Positions 1-9,181 of a stretch of 64,000 nucleotides of DNA are shown here, in pieces. Both the position numbers and the translations under genes were made by a program. This DNA comes from Paenarthrobacter sp. (lineage in GTDB: Bacteria > Actinomycetota > Actinomycetes > Actinomycetales > Micrococcaceae), in assembly GCA_031179305.1 (NCBI GenBank), contig JAPSHX010000007.1, positions 1-64,000 on the forward strand, given 5' to 3'. How positions within the stretch are numbered: the first letter of the stretch is position 1; every line of letters begins with the position of its first letter. A model generated the notes under the pieces. That model was not told the DNA's origin and did no database searches. It saw only the letters and a program-made list of their open reading frames with translations.

Positions 1-76
1 AACGATCCGCGGACAAAACCAACCGCACTGCTTCCTCACGGAACGCGGCATCATATTTTCTTCTGGGCGTGCTCAT
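1..76 (-). CDS. IS3-type transposase OrfA, N-terminal fragment (runs off window)
   Basis: Reading the minus strand from an ATG at 76 gives a peptide beginning MSTPRRKYDAAFREEAVRLV, which continues off the window edge. The pattern RRKYDAxFREEAVRLV is typical of the start of IS3-family OrfA proteins, which carry a helix-turn-helix that recognises the element ends and are usually fused to OrfB by a -1 frameshift. Only 25 codons are visible, so it is unknown whether the gene is intact. It is too short to be found by a length-filtered ORF search. Confidence 0.7.
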   Translation of the reverse strand, partial: MSTPRRKYDAAFREEAVRLVLSADR

Positions 77-121
77 CCGAAACGCAATCTCCCATCAAGC
101 TGTCTCAGAAAACCATACGGC
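1..121 (-). mobile_element. End of an IS3-family-like insertion sequence (partial)
   Basis: The left edge holds the first 25 codons of an IS3-type OrfA on the minus strand, followed outward by about 45 bp of non-coding DNA of the kind that carries an IS terminus. A string of bases around 100-120 (reading TGTCTCAGAAAACC) may be part of the terminal inverted repeat. The other end lies outside the window, so neither the repeat nor a target duplication can be confirmed and the boundary at about 121 is approximate. Confidence 0.6.
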
Positions 122-125
122 CGCA

Positions 126-189
126 GTTGGGTTCAAGCCCGAGGGATGTGCGAGACGGTTGGGTTCAAGCCCGAGGGATGTGAGAGAAG
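126..189. repeat. Two tandem 32-bp direct repeats beside the IS end
   Basis: Positions 126-157 and 158-189 are two copies of a 32-bp unit that differ at only two positions. The first 25 bases (starting GTTGGGTTCAAGCCC) are identical. The array sits exactly between the presumed IS end and the stop codon of the aldo/keto reductase gene. Each unit has a weak internal palindrome (GGGTTCAAGCCC). Confidence 0.9.
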
Positions 190-190
190 G

Positions 191-1174
191 TTAGAAGAGT
201 GCCACCTTCGGCGCCTGTGGGAAGATTTCGTCCAGTTCCTCGCGATCCTGCTGCGTGGGGACCCAGCACACGGCTTCGGCATTTTCACGGATCTGTTCCG
301 GACGGGTGGCACCCGCGATGACGCTGCTCACGCCAGGCTGCGCGGCCAACCAGGAGAAAGCCAACTGAAGCTCGCTGATGTCCCGTTCTTTGGCGAACTG
401 GCCGAAGCGGCCAAGCTGCTCCCAGTCGGCGTCGTGCACCAGGTTGGTGCGGGTGTGGCTCAATCGTGAGCCTTCCGGAGCTTTCCCCTCGGAGTACTTC
501 CCGGTGAGCAGCCCGTTGGCCAGGGGGAAGTACGGCAGGACACCCAAGGAGAATGCCCCGGCCGCGGGAAGCACTTCGAGTTCAGCACGCCGGTCCAGGA
601 GGTTGTAATGGTTTTGCGTCGAGATGAAGCGGACGCTGCTTGATGGTGATTGTCGTGCTACGTACTCAGCTTCGGCTATTTGCCAGCCGGCAAAGTTCGA
701 ATGCCCGATGTAGCGCACTTTGCCGCTGGAAACCAAGTCACCCAAGGCTGCGAGAGTCTCCTCGATCGGAGTGCGCGGGTCCGGAGTATGGAACTGGTAG
801 AGGTCGATCCACTCGGTGTCCAAGCGGCGGAGTGAAGCTTCGACGGCTTTCACGATGTACCGCCGGGAACCTCGGGCATCGAAGTCTTTGCCGTTGACTC
901 CGCGCATGTCCAAACCGAATTTGGTTCCGATGACCACGTCATCACGGCGGCCTTTCAGCGCCTTGCCCAGCATGACCTCACTCAGGCCGGGCTCACGACC
1001 GTAAACGTCGGCGACGTCAAAGAACGTTACCCCGGCATCAATCGCTGCGTGGACAACAGCGTCCGTGCCTTCCTGGGACTCAGTTGGGGTGTTGGCGCGG
1101 CCCAGGTTGTTGCAGCCCAGCCCTACAGCTGAGACTGTCAGTCCGGAATGGCCAAGGCGTCGGTATTCAGTCAT
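191..1174 (-). CDS. Aldo/keto reductase
   Basis: A 327-residue NADPH-dependent oxidoreductase of the aldo/keto reductase superfamily, expected to fold as a soluble TIM barrel. The catalytic tetrad is visible: Asp53 and Tyr58 in FFDVADVYG, Lys85 in GTKFG, and His129 in LYQFHTPD. The C-terminal cofactor region (SVIAGATRPEQIREN) matches the subfamily that reduces aldehydes and ketones (MgrA/YghZ-like). Length is normal and the ATG at 1174 fits the usual N-terminus (YRRLGHSGLTVSAVGLG). The stop is directly beside the tandem repeats at 126-189, so the IS appears to have landed in its 3' flank without truncating it. The substrate cannot be predicted. Confidence 0.93.
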   Translation of the reverse strand: MTEYRRLGHSGLTVSAVGLGCNNLGRANTPTESQEGTDAVVHAAIDAGVTFFDVADVYGREPGLSEVMLGKALKGRRDDVVIGTKFGLDMRGVNGKDFDARGSRRYIVKAVEASLRRLDTEWIDLYQFHTPDPRTPIEETLAALGDLVSSGKVRYIGHSNFAGWQIAEAEYVARQSPSSSVRFISTQNHYNLLDRRAELEVLPAAGAFSLGVLPYFPLANGLLTGKYSEGKAPEGSRLSHTRTNLVHDADWEQLGRFGQFAKERDISELQLAFSWLAAQPGVSSVIAGATRPEQIRENAEAVCWVPTQQDREELDEIFPQAPKVALF

Positions 1175-1238
1175 GAATTCAGCCTATACGGGGCGCGGGG
1201 ACCAGATGGTCACCCGAGGCAATAAAGGCTTCCCCAAG

Positions 1239-1457
1239 CTAACGGGCGCCGTAAGAGATTCCGGATTCCTCCATGGCGTCCTCGAGCTGCGCTATGGCTA
1301 CCGGGCCCATACCGTGGAGCTTGGAAAGTTCCACTTCGCCGAACTCGGCCAGCTGCTCCAGCGTCTCTATCCCTTCGTGGGCCAGGGCCCGTTTCGCCGG
1401 CGCGGCGAGACCTTTGGGCAGCGGTGTATGTCCGGGCCAGTTGCTCTTGGGCGACAT
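1239..1457 (-). CDS. Small helix-hairpin-helix protein (RNAP alpha-CTD-like fold)
   Basis: A 72-residue protein whose second half (GIETLEQLAEFGEVELSKLHGMGPVAIAQLEDAM) has the helix-hairpin-helix pattern also found in the C-terminal domain of RNA polymerase alpha, ending in the GMGP hairpin typical of nucleic-acid backbone contact. The start is fixed by a strong ribosome binding site (AGGAGG about 7 nt before the ATG at 1457). The mRNA just before the start reads GGAG-GGAT-CTCC, a small hairpin that could partly mask this site. It is a stand-alone gene. Function unknown; non-specific DNA or RNA binding is inferred. Confidence 0.75.
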   Translation of the reverse strand: MSPKSNWPGHTPLPKGLAAPAKRALAHEGIETLEQLAEFGEVELSKLHGMGPVAIAQLEDAMEESGISYGAR

Positions 1458-1487
1458 GGAGATCCCTCCTGATGCGTTGGGTGCTAC

Positions 1488-2048
1488 TTAGAGAGTAAAG
1501 CCCGCGCCCTGCTTGGGCGAGTGCTTCACCCGGAATGCTGTGGGGTCGCTGTGCGGCGCTGCGGCAACAGTGAGCTTGGTGAAGTCCAGATCCTCACCAC
1601 GAACACAGATTTTGATGGCGTTGACGGCTTTGTTGACGTCCGGACAGAGGCAGAAGATGTTCAAGTGGCCGTTGCCAATTTCCGAACGGTCCACCACGCC
1701 CAACCCACGCCACGCCAGCTCACCGGTGAGGGCGGCTTTGGCCTTCCGCTCAAGATGCCGGTCACGTTCGGTGCCGTCCTTGGTTTTCAACGCAATTTGG
1801 GCCACTACCCAGAACTGTTCGGACTCGGGGATTTCGGCGTAGCCGTCTTCCTCGCATTGCGCGGCGAAAGCGGCCATCAGGCCTTCCACGGCAGATTCAT
1901 CGGCAACGTTTGCTTCGTCGGTCTTGCTTTGGTGGCCCACTACACCGTGGTTGACCACGAACTGCTGGTCTTCGTCGTCGTACCAGGCCTCCCGGAAGTG
2001 AAGTACTCCTTCGTCGTCGCGCTTGTATGCACGGATGATGCCGCTCAT
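1488..2048 (-). CDS. Conserved hypothetical protein, last gene of the dxs cluster
   Basis: A 186-residue acidic, soluble protein that I cannot assign with confidence. A longer reading frame starts upstream, but the ATG at 2048 is preferred: it overlaps the stop of the DUF402 gene as ATGA and has an AAAGGA-type ribosome site before it. The N-terminal 80 residues (REAWYDDEDQQFVVNHGVVG, then an acidic helix and EEDGYAEI) weakly recall the WGR domain layout, which is inference only. The C-terminal half has Cys residues in FCLCP but no recognised motif. The overlap suggests translational coupling to the gene before it. Confidence 0.7.
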   Translation of the reverse strand: MSGIIRAYKRDDEGVLHFREAWYDDEDQQFVVNHGVVGHQSKTDEANVADESAVEGLMAAFAAQCEEDGYAEIPESEQFWVVAQIALKTKDGTERDRHLERKAKAALTGELAWRGLGVVDRSEIGNGHLNIFCLCPDVNKAVNAIKICVRGEDLDFTKLTVAAAPHSDPTAFRVKHSPKQGAGFTL

Positions 2049-2614
2049 GCTCGTCCTTTCCTGAACCACTCGGCGCTGGTGCTGGTGGCTCCATTGACGT
2101 CGAAAGGTGCTTTCATGGTGTTCACTGCCTCGAAGAGGGCCGCGCATTCTGCGCGCATTGCGTCCACCGTCCGTTGCGGATAGTCCATGACCATCCGATG
2201 ATGCTCAAACTCGTCTTCATCGTCCACGAACACTCCGTGCCTGATGGAACGGATAACGTCCAGATCCATATCGATCATGTGGAATTCCATGACGCCGGGC
2301 TTGATGGGATTCCAGCTATGACAGGTGGCCAGGTCAACGTAGATCCTGAAGTCGCCCGGATAGCTGTCGTCGTAGAACGTAGCCACAAACTCGCCGGTTC
2401 GCGGGACTAACAAGACCGCATCTGACGCCGTATAGAAAGCTGCGCCCGGGCGTGCGCAAAACTCCCCCGCTCCCTGGAATATCCACCAGCCGTGAATGTC
2501 CTCACCAAGGTAGCGGCCAGGCACTACCCAGTGGGCCTTTCCGTCCCATTTCCTGTTCCTCGACACCACGAGGTCGCCGGGCTGCAGTGCACCCGGCACG
2601 CGCTCGTCCGTCAC
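2045..2614 (-). CDS. DUF402 (FomD-like) family protein
   Basis: A 189-residue soluble protein. The central segment, with a long beta-rich stretch ([20 protein letters not shown]) and the acidic signature [16 protein letters not shown], is characteristic of DUF402. Members of that family studied biochemically (FomD, and the bacterial nucleoside diphosphatase/tRNA-linked relatives) hydrolyse nucleotide-like phosphoanhydrides with a divalent metal. The gene overlaps dxs upstream by four bases (ATGA at 2614-2611) and the next gene downstream by four, making a three-gene coupled cluster. A link to isoprenoid precursor synthesis is possible by context only; the substrate is unknown. Confidence 0.8.
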   Translation of the reverse strand: MTDERVPGALQPGDLVVSRNRKWDGKAHWVVPGRYLGEDIHGWWIFQGAGEFCARPGAAFYTASDAVLLVPRTGEFVATFYDDSYPGDFRIYVDLATCHSWNPIKPGVMEFHMIDMDLDVIRSIRHGVFVDDEDEFEHHRMVMDYPQRTVDAMRAECAALFEAVNTMKAPFDVNGATSTSAEWFRKGRA

Positions 2615-4584
2615 AGGGTTGGCAGGCTGCCGGTGGTGGGGTGTTCCTGGCCCGGGAGGGGCCTGGCAAACGGGACCTTCGTCCCCAAAACCTGGGCTAC
2701 GACGTCGTGGGTTATTTTCTGGGCGGTGAGTCCCACGCGTTCCAGGACCTGGCTGCGTGAGCCGTGTACAAGGAATTCAACCGGTAGGCCCACTTCGTTC
2801 AGGGCCGTGTCTACACCTGCAGCCCGCATTTCCTGCCGTATGCGGGAGCCCACCCCACCTGCCCGGACGCCGTCTTCGAGGCAGATCACCAAGCGGTGAC
2901 GGGCAGCTAGTGCGATGATCGATTTCCGGACAGGAAGGACCCACCGGGGATCCACCACAGTTGAGCTGATGCCCTGGTCACCCAATCGCGCAGCGACATC
3001 CAGTGCGAGTTCGGACATTGAGCCGACGCTAACAATCAGGACATCGTTTTCGTTGGAGCCCTCCGGGCGCCGCGCGAGGATGTCCACGCCGTCATGAAGC
3101 CTCTGGATTGCTTCAACTTCGGAACCTACGCTGCCCTTGGAGAACCGCACCACAGTGGGGGCATCGTTGATCGCCACCGCCTCACGCAGTTCTTCGCGGA
3201 GCCGGGTGGCATCACGGGGAGCAGCCAGATGGAGCCCAGGCACGATCTGGACCATGGCCATGTCCCACATCCCGTGGTGGCTGGGACCGTCCGGGCCCGT
3301 CACACCGGCACGGTCCAAAACGATGGTGACACCGGCCTTGTGCAGCGCCACGTCCATGAGGAGCTGGTCAAAGGCGCGGTTCAGGAAGGTCGCGTAAACG
3401 GCCACCACCGGGTGGAGGCCGCCGAACGCCATGCCTGCCGCGGACGTCAGCGCATGCTGCTCCGCAATGCCGACGTCGATCACGCGCTCCGGATGGCGCT
3501 CAGCGAACTTGTGCAATCCCACGGGGATGAGCATGGCGCCGGTGATGCCCACGATGTCGGGGCGTTCGTCGGCAATGTCCGCGATTTCTTCAGCGAATAC
3601 CGAGGTCCAGGATCTGGCACCAGGCATTTCGGTTGGCTCGCCCGTTTCCGGGTCAATGATTCCTACGGCGTGGAATTGGTCTGCTTCATTGGCGAGGGCG
3701 GGGGCATAGCCGTGGCCTTTTTCCGTCATGGCATGAACAATGACGGGTCCGCCGTACGCCTTGGCGGTGTTGAGCGCATGCTCCATTGCCTGGAGGTTAT
3801 GACCGTCAACGGGGCCGATGTACTTCATGCCAAGGTCCTCGAACATGCCCTGCGGGGCCCACCAGTCCTTGATGCCCTTCTTCATGGCATGCAGGCTCTT
3901 ATAGGTGAATTGACCGGCAGGGCCGCCGTTCTGGAGCTTCTTCTTCCACCAGTCCAGCATCCGTTCGTAGGCCGGGGTGGTACGCAAGGAGTCGATGGTG
4001 GGACGCAATGAAGCAAGGTAGTCAGCAAAACCGCCCACAGTGGGAGCGTAGGAGCGCCCATTGTCGTTGACAACGATCACCACGCGCCGCCGTTTGTCGG
4101 CCGCAATGTTGTTGATGGCTTCCCACGCCATTCCTCCGGTCAGCGCTCCATCGCCAACAACGGCGACGACGAACCGGTCGCCCTCGCCGGTCAGCTGCCG
4201 GGCACGCGAGATGCCATCTGCCCAGGACAGGGAGGAGGACGCATGCGAGCTTTCCACGATGTCGTGCTCGGACTCCGCACGGTCAGGATAGCCGGACAGT
4301 CCGCCTTGCTGGCGAAGCGTCGTGAAGTCTTGGCGTCCCGTGAGCAGCTTGTGCACATAGGACTGGTGCCCGGTATCGAAGACGACACTGTCCCGCGGTG
4401 ACTCAAAGTTCCGGTGGACAGCGAGCGTGAGTTCAACAACGCCCAGGTTGGGACCAAGATGTCCACCCGTTGCGGCTACGTTGGTGATCAGGAATTCCCT
4501 GATTTCGCCGGCCAGTTGTTCCAGCTCCGTGCCGGATAGTTTGGCCAGGTCCCGTGGATCCTTGACGGTTTCCAAAAGTCCCAA
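2611..4584 (-). CDS. dxs: 1-deoxy-D-xylulose-5-phosphate synthase
   Basis: A 657-residue thiamine-diphosphate enzyme that condenses pyruvate and glyceraldehyde 3-phosphate, the first step of the MEP isoprenoid pathway. Visible features are the N-terminal TPP domain with [16 protein letters not shown], the central pyrimidine-binding domain with [18 protein letters not shown], and a C-terminal transketolase domain. The start is a TTG at 4584, chosen because a near-perfect AAGGAGG lies six bases upstream and the protein then begins [13 protein letters not shown], the usual Dxs N-terminus. It leads a coupled cluster with the DUF402 and unknown genes. Length is normal. Confidence 0.97.
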   Translation of the reverse strand: MGLLETVKDPRDLAKLSGTELEQLAGEIREFLITNVAATGGHLGPNLGVVELTLAVHRNFESPRDSVVFDTGHQSYVHKLLTGRQDFTTLRQQGGLSGYPDRAESEHDIVESSHASSSLSWADGISRARQLTGEGDRFVVAVVGDGALTGGMAWEAINNIAADKRRRVVIVVNDNGRSYAPTVGGFADYLASLRPTIDSLRTTPAYERMLDWWKKKLQNGGPAGQFTYKSLHAMKKGIKDWWAPQGMFEDLGMKYIGPVDGHNLQAMEHALNTAKAYGGPVIVHAMTEKGHGYAPALANEADQFHAVGIIDPETGEPTEMPGARSWTSVFAEEIADIADERPDIVGITGAMLIPVGLHKFAERHPERVIDVGIAEQHALTSAAGMAFGGLHPVVAVYATFLNRAFDQLLMDVALHKAGVTIVLDRAGVTGPDGPSHHGMWDMAMVQIVPGLHLAAPRDATRLREELREAVAINDAPTVVRFSKGSVGSEVEAIQRLHDGVDILARRPEGSNENDVLIVSVGSMSELALDVAARLGDQGISSTVVDPRWVLPVRKSIIALAARHRLVICLEDGVRAGGVGSRIRQEMRAAGVDTALNEVGLPVEFLVHGSRSQVLERVGLTAQKITHDVVAQVLGTKVPFARPLPGQEHPTTGSLPTL

Positions 4585-4588
4585 CGGC

Positions 4589-4596
4589 CCTCCTTA
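4589..4596 (-). promoter_or_regulatory. Strong ribosome binding site deciding the dxs TTG start
   Basis: On the minus strand AAGGAGGG lies here, a few bases before the TTG at 4584. No ATG or GTG in frame is equally well placed, so the non-canonical TTG is the likely initiator. Confidence 0.7.
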
Positions 4597-4674
4597 GGGT
4601 GTATGACGTGCTTGTTAACTCTAGCGCGTGCCCGGACCCACGCGTTGCGCCGGGGATCCGAGTCCTGGCATAGG

Positions 4675-4737
4675 CCAGCCGGGGCTGTTCCCGGGACGCC
4701 AACAGCCCCGGCTGGTCGGGCGACCAGCCGGGGCTGT
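4675..4737 (-). terminator. Terminator region of aconitase with two alternative hairpins
   Basis: Directly downstream of acn (minus strand). A perfect 15-bp inverted repeat pairs 4675-4689 with 4701-4715 (loop 11). A third copy at 4724-4737 repeats the first arm, so the middle arm can pair with either flank. There is no long U tract. The element also precedes dxs, where it could insulate the two transcripts. Confidence 0.8.
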
Positions 4738-4772
4738 CCGGCTTATGAATCAGCTGGAAACCAGCCGGTCCG

Positions 4773-7580
4773 TTATGCCGAGATGTGGCGCAGAACGTAC
4801 TGCAGGATGCCACCGTTGCGGTAGTAGTCCGCTTCACCCGGGGTATCGATGCGCAGGACGGCATCGAAGGACTTGGAGGTACCATCTTCAGCCGTCGCAG
4901 TTACCTTGAGCGTCTTCGGCGTAGTGCCGTTGTTGAGCTCGGTGACGCCTTCCACCGCGAAGGTTTCCGTACCGGTCAGGCCCAGCGTTGCTGCGGACTC
5001 TCCGGCAGGGTACTGCAACGGAAGGACGCCCATGCCAATGAGGTTGGAGCGGTGGATGCGCTCGTAGCTTTCGGCAATGACGGCCTTGACGCCCAGGAGC
5101 GCCGTGCCCTTGGCCGCCCAGTCACGGGACGAACCCGAACCGTATTCCTTGCCTGCAAGGACAACCAGGGGCGTTCCTGCTGCCTGGTAGTTCTGGGCTG
5201 CATCGTAAACGTAAGCCTGGGGCGCACCTTCCTGGCTGAAGTCGCGGGTGAAGCCACCCTCGACGTTGTCCAGGAGCTGGTTCTTGATACGGATGTTGGC
5301 AAACGTACCGCGGATCATGACTTCGTGGTTGCCACGGCGTGAACCGTAGGAGTTGAAGTCCTTGCGCTCCACACCGTTGGCCAAGAGGTACTGGCCCGCA
5401 GGGGTGTCCGATTTGAAGGAACCGGCCGGGGAGATGTGGTCCGTGGTCACGGAGTCGCCAAGCTTCAGGAGCACGCGGGCTCCGGAGATGTCCTTGACGG
5501 GATCCGGCTGGGCCTTCATGCCCTCGAAGTATGGGGGCTTCCGTACGTACGTGGAATCCTCGGCCCAGGCGAAGGTGTCACCGGCAGGCGTGTCGAGAGC
5601 CTTCCAGCGGTCGTCGCCGTCGAAGACGCCTTCGTAACCCTTGGCGAACATGGCCTCATCGATGGAGGAGTCAATGACTTCCTGCACCTCGATGGGGTTC
5701 GGCCAGATGTCCTTGAGGAAGACCTCGTTGCCCTCGGAGTCAGTACCCAGGGCGTCGGTGTCGAAGTCGAAGTCCATAGTGCCGGCCAGGGCGTAAGCGA
5801 TAACCAGCGGCGGCGACGCCAGGTAGTTCATCTTCACGTCCGGGTTGATGCGGCCTTCGAAGTTGCGGTTACCGGAGAGGACTGCAGTGACGGAGAGGTC
5901 GTTGGCCTGGATGGCCTCGGAGATTTCCGGCTCAAGCGGGCCGGAGTTACCGATGCAGGTGGCGCAGCCGTAACCCACGATGTAGAAGCCAAGCTTCTCC
6001 AGGTAAGGGGTCAGGCCGGACTTTTCGTAGTAGTCCGTGACGACCTTCGATCCCGGGGCAACGGAGGTCTTGACCCACGGCTTGGAGGTCAGGCCCTTGT
6101 CCACGGCGTTGCGTGCAAGGAGGGCGGCAGCCAGCATGACGGACGGGTTGGACGTGTTGGTGCAGGACGTGATCGAAGCGATCGACACTGCGCCGTGGTC
6201 CAATTCGAACTCGCGGCCGTCGGCAGTGGTGACCTTGACCGGCGAAGAGGGGCGGCCATTCGCACCGTTGGCGGCGGAGTAAACGCGCTCCGTCTCCGTG
6301 GTGTGCGAATCAGCATGCGTGAAGGACGGCGCATCCGAAGCCGGGAACGATTCGTCCAGGGACTCGTCCACGCTGCCGTCTTCGATGGCGACGTAGTTGT
6401 GGATGTCCTTGCGGAACTGCTCCTTGGCATCCGTGAGCTCGATGCGGTCCTGAGGACGCTTGGGGCCCGAGATGGAAGGAACAACCGTGGACAGGTCCAA
6501 CTCGAGGAACTCGGAGAAGCGCAGTTCGCGGGAGGGATCGTGCCAGAGGCCCTGTTCCTTGCTGTATGCCTCCACGAGGGCGACATTCGCTTCGGAACGG
6601 CCGGTCAGGCGCAGGTAGTCCAGCGTGACGTCGTCGATCGGGAACATGGCGGCGGTGGAACCGAATTCCGGGCTCATGTTGCCGATGGTGGCGCGGTTGG
6701 CCAACGGCACGGCGGCAACGCCTTCACCGTAGAACTCAACGAACTTGCCGACAACGCCGTGCTTGCGCAGCATTTCGGTGATGGTCAGCACCACGTCAGT
6801 AGCGGTGGCACCAGCGGGGATGCTGCCCTTGAGCTTGAAGCCCACAACGCGGGGAATCAGCATGGAGACGGGCTGGCCGAGCATTGCAGCTTCGGCTTCG
6901 ATGCCGCCGACGCCCCAACCCAGGATGCCCAGGCCGTTGACCATGGTGGTGTGCGAGTCGGTGCCCACACAGGTGTCGGGGTAGGCGCGGACAACGCCGT
7001 CTACCTCGCGGGTCATGACAGTGCGTGCCAGGTACTCGATGTTGACCTGGTGGACGATGCCCGTTCCCGGGGGAACAACCTTGAAGTCATCAAATGCGGT
7101 CTGGCCCCAGCGAAGGAACTGGTAGCGCTCACCGTTGCGCTGGTATTCGATCTCCATGTTGCGCTCCAGTGCGCCGGAGTTTCCGAAGGCGTCGATCTGG
7201 ACGGAGTGGTCGATGACCATTTCTGCGGGCGCCAACGGGTTGACGCGCTTGGGGTCACCGCCGAGTTCCTTGACGGCTTCGCGCATGGTAGCCAGGTCCA
7301 CGACGCAGGGAACGCCGGTGAAGTCCTGCATGATGACTCGGGCGGGGGTGAACTGGATTTCCGTGTCAGGCTCCGCATTGGGATCCCAACCGGCCAGGGC
7401 GCGGACATGGTCAGCCGTAATATTGGCGCCATCCTCAGTCCGCAGGAGGTTTTCAAGCAATACCTTAAGGCTGAACGGAAGGCTGTCTGCGCCCTCTACG
7501 GAGTTCAACCGGAAAATTTCATAGTCGGTGCCGGCTACATTCAGTACGCCTTTGGAACCGAAGCTGTCCACAGTGCTCAT
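4773..7580 (-). CDS. acn: Aconitate hydratase (AcnA type)
   Basis: A 935-residue [4Fe-4S] enzyme of the TCA cycle that interconverts citrate and isocitrate through cis-aconitate. The three cluster ligands are visible as one Cys in [12 protein letters not shown] (about residue 472) and two in [16 protein letters not shown] (about 540). The swivelling C-terminal domain contains [17 protein letters not shown]. An extra acidic/Thr segment around residues 400-430 ([18 protein letters not shown] and following) is longer than in the E. coli enzyme and is common in actinobacteria. The gene stands alone, preceded by a 240-bp promoter region and followed by a strong terminator structure. The ATG at 7580 gives the standard N-terminus. 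Confidence 0.98.
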   Translation of the reverse strand: MSTVDSFGSKGVLNVAGTDYEIFRLNSVEGADSLPFSLKVLLENLLRTEDGANITADHVRALAGWDPNAEPDTEIQFTPARVIMQDFTGVPCVVDLATMREAVKELGGDPKRVNPLAPAEMVIDHSVQIDAFGNSGALERNMEIEYQRNGERYQFLRWGQTAFDDFKVVPPGTGIVHQVNIEYLARTVMTREVDGVVRAYPDTCVGTDSHTTMVNGLGILGWGVGGIEAEAAMLGQPVSMLIPRVVGFKLKGSIPAGATATDVVLTITEMLRKHGVVGKFVEFYGEGVAAVPLANRATIGNMSPEFGSTAAMFPIDDVTLDYLRLTGRSEANVALVEAYSKEQGLWHDPSRELRFSEFLELDLSTVVPSISGPKRPQDRIELTDAKEQFRKDIHNYVAIEDGSVDESLDESFPASDAPSFTHADSHTTETERVYSAANGANGRPSSPVKVTTADGREFELDHGAVSIASITSCTNTSNPSVMLAAALLARNAVDKGLTSKPWVKTSVAPGSKVVTDYYEKSGLTPYLEKLGFYIVGYGCATCIGNSGPLEPEISEAIQANDLSVTAVLSGNRNFEGRINPDVKMNYLASPPLVIAYALAGTMDFDFDTDALGTDSEGNEVFLKDIWPNPIEVQEVIDSSIDEAMFAKGYEGVFDGDDRWKALDTPAGDTFAWAEDSTYVRKPPYFEGMKAQPDPVKDISGARVLLKLGDSVTTDHISPAGSFKSDTPAGQYLLANGVERKDFNSYGSRRGNHEVMIRGTFANIRIKNQLLDNVEGGFTRDFSQEGAPQAYVYDAAQNYQAAGTPLVVLAGKEYGSGSSRDWAAKGTALLGVKAVIAESYERIHRSNLIGMGVLPLQYPAGESAATLGLTGTETFAVEGVTELNNGTTPKTLKVTATAEDGTSKSFDAVLRIDTPGEADYYRNGGILQYVLRHISA

Positions 7581-7636
7581 GGCAGGACTCCTCTCGCAAC
7601 AGTTTCATCTTTGTCGCGTGGTTGGCCGCTAGCCAG

Positions 7637-7655
7637 TTAGGCGCACCTTACTTAG
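7637..7655. promoter_or_regulatory. Weak DtxR/IdeR-like iron-box candidate upstream of acn
   Basis: TTAGGCGCACCTTACTTAG sits about 57 bp before the acn start. It shares the TTAGG...CCT..A layout of the DtxR/IdeR consensus but matches only about 11 of 19 positions. Aconitase is a common iron-responsive gene in actinobacteria, which makes the site worth noting. The rest of 7581-7822 shows no gene. Confidence 0.25.
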
Positions 7656-7822
7656 CCGGGCGGCATCTCTCGTGGTCACCCCGGTCCGCAGCGTCGGATT
7701 CTGCGGAGCGGGGCTACTACAGCCATCGTAGTGGCATACCGCGGCGTTGCGTCACTGATCGGGCATCGCGATGGAAACAGGCAGTTACTCCTTCTGCACC
7801 ATGGCAGTCGGGCAGCCGCCCG

Positions 7823-9181
7823 CTAAGCAGCGGGGACGATCAGCCCTACCGTTTCCAAGTGATGGGTGTTCGGGTACAAGTCGAAGGCCCTCAGCGATTC
7901 AAGCCGCCAACCACCTTGATGGAAGTAACCCAGATCACGTGCAAAGGAGGCCGGATCACACGACACATAGGCGATCGCACGCGGTCCTGTGGACATCAGT
8001 TGCTTGACTACGGCCTTGCCGGCCCCGGCGCGTGGGGGATCCAGAACCAGCGAGTCGAAGCTGCGGGCGCGCTGGTGCAGGACCCGCTCAACACGTCCCT
8101 GCACGATTTCCACCTGGGCTTCCCCGTGTAGGTTTTTGCGGGCATCCCGACTAGTGCCCGGCGCGCCTTCCACGGAAAGCACCGAACCGGTAACTCCGAC
8201 GGCGTCCGCCAAAGGTGCCGTAAACAGGCCGGCACCGGCATAGAGATCGGCAACTGCAGCGCCGGGCTGCAAGTACCCGCCCTCGGAGAGAAAGCCCGTC
8301 ACAGCGCCCACCAGCGTGTCCGGGGCGTCCTTGTGGATCTGCCAGAAACCCTCACCGGTGACACGGTACTCATGGCCGGCCGCGCTCTCCTGCACCCAGG
8401 TCCTCCCCCGCAGCTGCAGGACCTCGCCCTTGGTGGGGTCGAAGCTCGCAACCGAGACGTCATGCGGCAACTGAGACAGGATGCTGTGCAATCTCTTGGG
8501 ACTCGTTGATTCTTCCGGAGCCAGCAGGATCAGGGGCCGAGAACCGTTGGCGGGCACCGCGACTTCCACACGGGCGATGCCCGACAGCTCGAGGTCCCAC
8601 AGCTTTAGCTCGTTGAGACCCGCAACCGCCAGAGGCATCTCCTTGATGGGAAGCACGACGTCAGAACGGTGCGCATGCATGCCCAACCGACCCTTGGGGG
8701 TCACCGCGAAGCTGGCGCGCGTACGCCAGCCGAGTCCGCCGTCGTGATTGTCTCCCACAGCTTCCACCTCTGTGGCCAGGTCCAAACCGGCAAGCCGCTT
8801 GAGCTGTTCGGCAAGTACCTCGGCTTTCAGGGCCCGTTGGCGCTGGAGGGAAATGTGCCCGAGCTCGGCGCCGCCCACCGGCGGAGTCCCGCGGCTCCAT
8901 GAGCCCAGCGAATCGGCCTGCTTCCAGAAGTGCGGAATGCGGTCCGGTGAGGCCTCCAGGACCTCGACGACGTCGGCACGCCAGAAGCGCGACGAGTCGC
9001 CGGAGTCAGTCAACCGGACACGGACCTTCTCACCCGGGATTGCGTGCCTCACGAAGATGACGCGCCCTTCGTGCCGGGCAACGAAGTGCCCTCCGTGGGC
9101 GATGGGGCCAACGTCCACCACCAGTTCGGTGCCGGGCGCGCCTTCGTGTTCTGCGTTATGGGAATTGTTGTGGGAGGTCAT
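7823..9181 (-). CDS. TRAM-domain RNA (uracil-C5)-methyltransferase, RlmCD/RumA-like
   Basis: A 452-residue SAM-dependent enzyme expected to methylate C5 of a uracil in rRNA or tRNA. It has an N-terminal TRAM RNA-binding domain (VDVGPIAHGGHFVARHEGRVIFVRHAIPGE), a SAM site (DLYAGAGLFTAPLA), the motif LVLDPPRAGAG, and the nucleophile Cys in YVSCDPASFARDL near residue 405. The Cys cluster that binds Fe-S in E. coli RumA is absent, as in many Gram-positive relatives. A longer frame exists, but the ATG at 9181 overlaps the permease stop as ATGA, so it is preferred. The pairing with a K+ transporter is found in actinobacteria without a known functional link. The exact target uridine cannot be told. 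Confidence 0.9.
   Translation of the reverse strand: MTSHNNSHNAEHEGAPGTELVVDVGPIAHGGHFVARHEGRVIFVRHAIPGEKVRVRLTDSGDSSRFWRADVVEVLEASPDRIPHFWKQADSLGSWSRGTPPVGGAELGHISLQRQRALKAEVLAEQLKRLAGLDLATEVEAVGDNHDGGLGWRTRASFAVTPKGRLGMHAHRSDVVLPIKEMPLAVAGLNELKLWDLELSGIARVEVAVPANGSRPLILLAPEESTSPKRLHSILSQLPHDVSVASFDPTKGEVLQLRGRTWVQESAAGHEYRVTGEGFWQIHKDAPDTLVGAVTGFLSEGGYLQPGAAVADLYAGAGLFTAPLADAVGVTGSVLSVEGAPGTSRDARKNLHGEAQVEIVQGRVERVLHQRARSFDSLVLDPPRAGAGKAVVKQLMSTGPRAIAYVSCDPASFARDLGYFHQGGWRLESLRAFDLYPNTHHLETVGLIVPAA

Noticed and set aside
126-189. tRNA-like signal in the 32-bp repeats (GGTTCAAGCC resembles a T-arm)
   Set aside because: No acceptor stem, anticodon arm or CCA end can be drawn around it, and the stem next to the loop does not pair as a T-arm should.
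5436-7640. 734-codon open frame on the plus strand opposite acn
   Set aside because: It is the antisense shadow of aconitase in GC-rich DNA; the translation has no domain and no start signal, while the minus-strand frame is an unmistakable enzyme.
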